This document shows positions 9,321 through 10,966 of a stretch of 10,966 bases of DNA, in pieces. Every line of letters starts with the position of its first letter. Position 1 is the first letter of the stretch. The position numbers were made by a program, and so were the translations under genes. The notes beneath the pieces were generated by a model. That model was not told the origin of the DNA. It saw only the letters and a list, made by a program, of their open reading frames with translations, and did no database searches. The stretch is taken from NCBI GenBank assembly GCA_002418705.1, contig DIEQ01000061.1:9869-20834 (forward strand), in the 5' to 3' direction. This stretch comes from Mageeibacillus sp. UBA5770 (GTDB lineage Bacteria; Bacillota_A; Clostridia; Saccharofermentanales; Saccharofermentanaceae).

Positions 9321-9326
9321 TCACCC
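9321..9326 (-). promoter_or_regulatory. Ribosome binding site of the NRPS gene
   Basis: The minus strand reads GGGTGA with a 6-nt spacer to the ATG at 9314. It favours this start over the internal Met at codon 13, which has only a weak GAGTG close in front of it. The site lies inside the end of a possible short upstream reading frame (9317-9394), so translation of that frame would run across it. Confidence 0.6.
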
Positions 9327-9360
9327 ATCCGAGCGATCCTATGTAAAAACAGAAATATGT

Positions 9361-9392
9361 GGGTCAGCATTGGTACTATGACATGCTGAGCC
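9361..9392. repeat. Inverted repeat in the NRPS 5' leader
   Basis: Arms TCAGCAT (9364-9370) and ATGCTGA (9383-9389) are perfectly complementary around a 12-nt loop. Two further G-C pairs flank one mismatch (9361-9362 with 9391-9392). It sits about 47 bp upstream of the NRPS ATG. No run of T directly follows the stem on the minus strand, so it is not a standard intrinsic terminator. It could be an RNA hairpin affecting translation or stability, or a binding site for a dimeric regulator. The repeat is seen; the role is not known. Confidence 0.6.
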
Positions 9393-9426
9393 ATTAAAAA
9401 AGCAAGCAGCGCATAATAATACCACT

Positions 9427-9470
9427 TACAATTGTACACATTCTTATAATGAAACAACAATACAATTTTA
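9427..9470. repeat. Repeated TACAATTxTA motif upstream of the NRPS
   Basis: TACAATTGTA at 9427-9436 is a perfect 10-bp palindrome. TACAATTTTA at 9461-9470 matches it at 9 of 10 positions, 34 bp away start to start, which is close to three helical turns. Together they bracket the best promoter candidate for the NRPS gene, an arrangement typical of operators. The AT-rich composition of the region makes chance matches possible. Confidence 0.4.
9431..9460 (-). promoter_or_regulatory. Candidate promoter of the NRPS gene
   Basis: On the minus strand a TACAAT -10 (plus 9431-9436, 5 of 6 consensus) lies 18 bp after TTGTTG (plus 9455-9460, a weak 3 of 6 -35). The -10 overlaps the palindrome at 9427-9436. 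The 188-bp gap after the PPTase gene, unlike the 19-35 bp gaps elsewhere, makes a promoter here reasonable, but the -35 match is poor and read-through from the PPTase gene is equally possible. Confidence 0.3.
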
Positions 9471-9502
9471 GGTTTGTTAGGTTACAGGGATGTATCATTG
9501 GT

Positions 9503-10162
9503 TTAAAAAATCTCGTTATTTATCATGCAAAGAAAATCCATTTCATTCATTTGTGTGTAACCGGCATACTCATTTATTTTTTCAGAGCATACGGACAGTG
9601 TATATTGCTGAATGTATGAAGTGGCAATCATGGATCTGACAGGATCTATGAGTACATCGATCTTGCCTGTATCGGAAGGCCAGCCTTCGCCCCTCCACTT
9701 AAGATATGATTCCTTTCCTGTCCATACTTCGTTGAAGCGGCGGTCCGTACTGCCCCCTTTCTCATATATATATACTATTTCATTGTCGGTAAATACTCTT
9801 TGAGCAACAGCCATATCAGCCGGATTATCTTTCTCAATGTCAACACCGACAGGCAGGTCGCAAATCCCGACGGCAATGGCATTCCTGGTATGTGATATGT
9901 TGAAATGCAAATTCGGATGATCCGGGAAATATGGCTTTCCGAAAGGATTGTACCGGATCAGCAGATCACGGCCCGAAACGGAGAGCAGCTCACCCGCCTT
10001 ATATCGAAGCAGCACTTCCGGATACACGCGAAGTTTTTTGTCGGTCTCAAAACGCATCCGGCTGACCTGGATCTGCTTCTCAGGGGAAATCCGGGGCAGA
10101 AGACACCTGAGTATCTCCGGATCCGGCTTATCGCTTATTTCCATCATGAATAACTGCATCAT
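9503..10162 (-). CDS. Sfp-type 4'-phosphopantetheinyl transferase
   Basis: 219-residue enzyme that transfers the phosphopantetheine arm of coenzyme A to the conserved Ser of carrier domains, the expected activator of S1017 and S2057 in the NRPS next door. Sfp-family signatures are in order: NPFGKPYF (72-79), FNISHT (87-92), VGVDIEK (105-111) with Mg2+ ligands D108 and E110, and WTGKESYLK (147-155) with E151 and K150/K155. Length fits the family (about 220-240). The start at 10162 is ATG; a GAGGGG sequence about 15 nt upstream is rather distant, and its first bases overlap the stop codon of the preceding gene, suggesting translational coupling. Met6 or Met7 are possible alternative starts. It lies 19 bp after the pentapeptide-repeat gene and 188 bp before the NRPS. 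The enzyme family is secure; the exact target carriers are inferred from linkage. Confidence 0.95.
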   Translation of the reverse strand: MMQLFMMEISDKPDPEILRCLLPRISPEKQIQVSRMRFETDKKLRVYPEVLLRYKAGELLSVSGRDLLIRYNPFGKPYFPDHPNLHFNISHTRNAIAVGICDLPVGVDIEKDNPADMAVAQRVFTDNEIVYIYEKGGSTDRRFNEVWTGKESYLKWRGEGWPSDTGKIDVLIDPVRSMIATSYIQQYTLSVCSEKINEYAGYTQMNEMDFLCMINNEIF

Positions 10163-10181
10163 TCCGGCTGCCCGCTTCCCC

Positions 10182-10865
10182 TCAGTATTTTATGACAACA
10201 CCCATCAGCCTGCACAGTTCCGCTGCCTGTGCGGGTGCCACAATGGCCCCTGTAAGATCTTCGATCCGAACACCGATTCCGCTGATATCACAAGTACTCA
10301 GGTCGATTCCAGCCAGCGCCGTCCCCGACATTTGTGTCTGCGTCATATTGCAGTCGCTGAAAAACACCTTTGCAAGCTTCACCTGCTGAAAATCAGTATT
10401 TTCCATGCGGCACGAGCGAAAGGCAGTCCGGTCCATATCCGAACTTCGGAAAAAAGAATAACGCATGATACAATTCTCAAAAACAACGTTTCTGAAAGTT
10501 GCTTCACGCATATCGATTCCGGTAAGATTACAGTCCTTAAACACGGTTCGATGAATAAGGGCATGTCCGAAATCCACGTTCATGATGCTGCAGTTTTGAA
10601 AGCACACATCCGTAACATCAAGTCCGTGAAGGGCTGTCTGCTGGAAAGTGCAGCCCTCTAATACAAACCGGGCAACGGAGACGTTATCTGCACGTATGTC
10701 TTCAAAAAGGATGCCTTGTGCCCTGCCTGCGCACAATACATCATCATCTTCAATTTCATGGTCTGAAAGATCCATGGCATCAAGGTCCCGGGGTATTCCT
10801 GGTGCGAGAATATCGGTTTCAACTGTATTTTTCACGTCCTGCAGGTTCATTTTGGGACGAGCCAT
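10182..10865 (-). CDS. Pentapeptide-repeat protein (right-handed quadrilateral beta-helix)
   Basis: 227-residue protein with no signal peptide or membrane segment, so probably cytoplasmic. From about residue 53 to 196 it runs in five-residue units with Leu, Phe or Met at the centre (CNLTG, ATFRN, TAFRS, CRMEN, TDFQQ), about 28 units or seven coils of a pentapeptide-repeat helix. Cysteines recur at exactly 20-residue steps: C72, C92, C112, C132, C152, C172 and C192. Flanks are a polar N-terminus (about 1-50) and a C-terminal cap with AQAAELCRLMGVVIKY. The ATG at 10865 has AAGGGGTG 6 nt upstream. It is followed after 19 bp by the PPTase gene, so both are likely in one operon. Some members of this fold (McbG, AlbG, Qnr) protect DNA gyrase from inhibitors, which makes self-protection possible, but many have no known role and the sequence does not decide. 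Confidence 0.93.
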   Translation of the reverse strand: MARPKMNLQDVKNTVETDILAPGIPRDLDAMDLSDHEIEDDDVLCAGRAQGILFEDIRADNVSVARFVLEGCTFQQTALHGLDVTDVCFQNCSIMNVDFGHALIHRTVFKDCNLTGIDMREATFRNVVFENCIMRYSFFRSSDMDRTAFRSCRMENTDFQQVKLAKVFFSDCNMTQTQMSGTALAGIDLSTCDISGIGVRIEDLTGAIVAPAQAAELCRLMGVVIKY

Positions 10866-10871
10866 ACTTTA

Positions 10872-10879
10872 CACCCCTT
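10872..10879 (-). promoter_or_regulatory. Ribosome binding site of the pentapeptide-repeat gene
   Basis: The minus strand reads AAGGGGTG, 6 nt before the ATG at 10865, supporting that start codon. Confidence 0.7.
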
Positions 10880-10888
10880 ACTTTGTAT

Positions 10889-10917
10889 ATTTAACCGGAT
10901 ATCGTGTTGCCTGACAA
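10889..10917 (-). promoter_or_regulatory. Candidate promoter of the pentapeptide-repeat/PPTase operon
   Basis: On the minus strand TTGTCA (plus 10912-10917, 5 of 6 with the -35 consensus) is followed after 17 bp by TTAAAT (plus 10889-10894, 4 of 6 with the -10 consensus), placing a start site just upstream of the ribosome binding site. The -35 lies within GCCTTGTCAGGC, a small 4-bp stem. If the partial frame to its right is real, this promoter sits in a 56-bp gap, and read-through from that gene is also possible. Confidence 0.35.
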
Positions 10918-10921
10918 GGCT

Positions 10922-10966
10922 TCAAAAGAACATGTGCTCTACATAGAGTTCATTGAAATCCTTGTC
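10922..10966 (-). CDS. Possible C-terminal tail of an upstream gene (partial)
   Basis: One minus-strand frame stays open from the right edge for 14 codons (DKDFNELYVEHMFF) and ends in TGA at 10922-10924, 56 bp before the pentapeptide-repeat start. The codons resemble those used in the neighbouring genes and the other two minus frames stop earlier. Fourteen codons are too few to exclude chance, and no family can be recognised. Confidence 0.25.
   Translation of the reverse strand, partial: DKDFNELYVEHMFF

Noticed and set aside
9361..9392. Inverted repeat as an intrinsic terminator for the PPTase gene
   Set aside because: It is not followed immediately by a T-run on the minus strand, and the loop is long.
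9445..9450. A perfect TATAAT on the plus strand in the NRPS leader
   Set aside because: No plus-strand gene follows, and there is no acceptable -35 at 16-18 bp; probably a by-product of AT-rich sequence.
9315..9502. Fur-type iron box search in the NRPS leader
   Set aside because: No convincing GATAATGATAATCATTATC-like 7-1-7 element is visible; the TACAATTGTA palindrome does not match it.
9948..10661. A 237-codon open frame on the plus strand opposite the PPTase and pentapeptide-repeat genes
   Set aside because: It spans two well-supported minus-strand genes, has no recognisable motif, and its composition is that of an antisense shadow of the repeat-rich gene.
1..10966. tRNA, rRNA, CRISPR array, insertion sequence or attachment site
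   Set aside because: No direct-repeat arrays, transposase frames or RNA-gene signatures were seen; all long stretches are accounted for by the five genes.

Overview
The window reads almost entirely on the minus strand: five co-oriented genes, transcribed right to left, plus a possible tail of a sixth at the right edge. Strong GGAGG/GGGG-type ribosome binding sites, moderate base composition (by eye), a 7TM-type sensor kinase and clostridial-looking protein sequences suggest a Gram-positive Bacillota, most likely Clostridia. That assignment is inference; no rRNA, tRNA or other taxonomic marker is present.

In transcription order: 10922-10966 may hold the last codons of an upstream gene. 10182-10865 encodes a pentapeptide-repeat beta-helix protein. 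9503-10162 encodes an Sfp-type phosphopantetheinyl transferase, 19 bp after it. A 188-bp intergenic leader (9315-9502) with an inverted repeat and a repeated TACAATTxTA motif precedes 2238-9314, a dimodular non-ribosomal peptide synthetase (NRPS) of 2358 residues with the order C-A-T-C-A-T-TE. 385-2202 encodes a membrane histidine kinase starting at TTG, and 1-363 the start of a response regulator cut by the window edge. No gap exceeds 188 bp and no terminator is evident inside the cluster.

The NRPS is the centre of the window. The ten specificity residues of its adenylation domains read DVWHFSLVDK (serine, the code I recall for EntF) and DFWNIGMVHK (threonine). There is no loading module before the first condensation domain and no epimerase, so the expected chain is X-L-Ser-L-Thr, where X is an acyl or aryl group supplied in trans. 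Domain order and length match DhbF, the bacillibactin synthetase (X-Gly-Thr), but with Ser in place of Gly. The release thioesterase has Cys instead of Ser in its nucleophile elbow (GHCVG), as known for the beta-lactone-forming thioesterase of obafluorin synthetase ObiF. With a beta-hydroxy amino acid (Thr) on the last carrier, a threonine beta-lactone or an oligolactone is a testable product class.

Proposed logic: the PPTase activates the NRPS carrier domains, the NRPS makes and releases the small peptide, the pentapeptide-repeat protein may protect the host, and the two-component system may sense the product or its target and control the cluster. The last two roles are inferred from position only. 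No aryl-acid biosynthesis gene, MbtH gene, exporter or siderophore uptake gene is visible, so iron scavenging is neither shown nor excluded.
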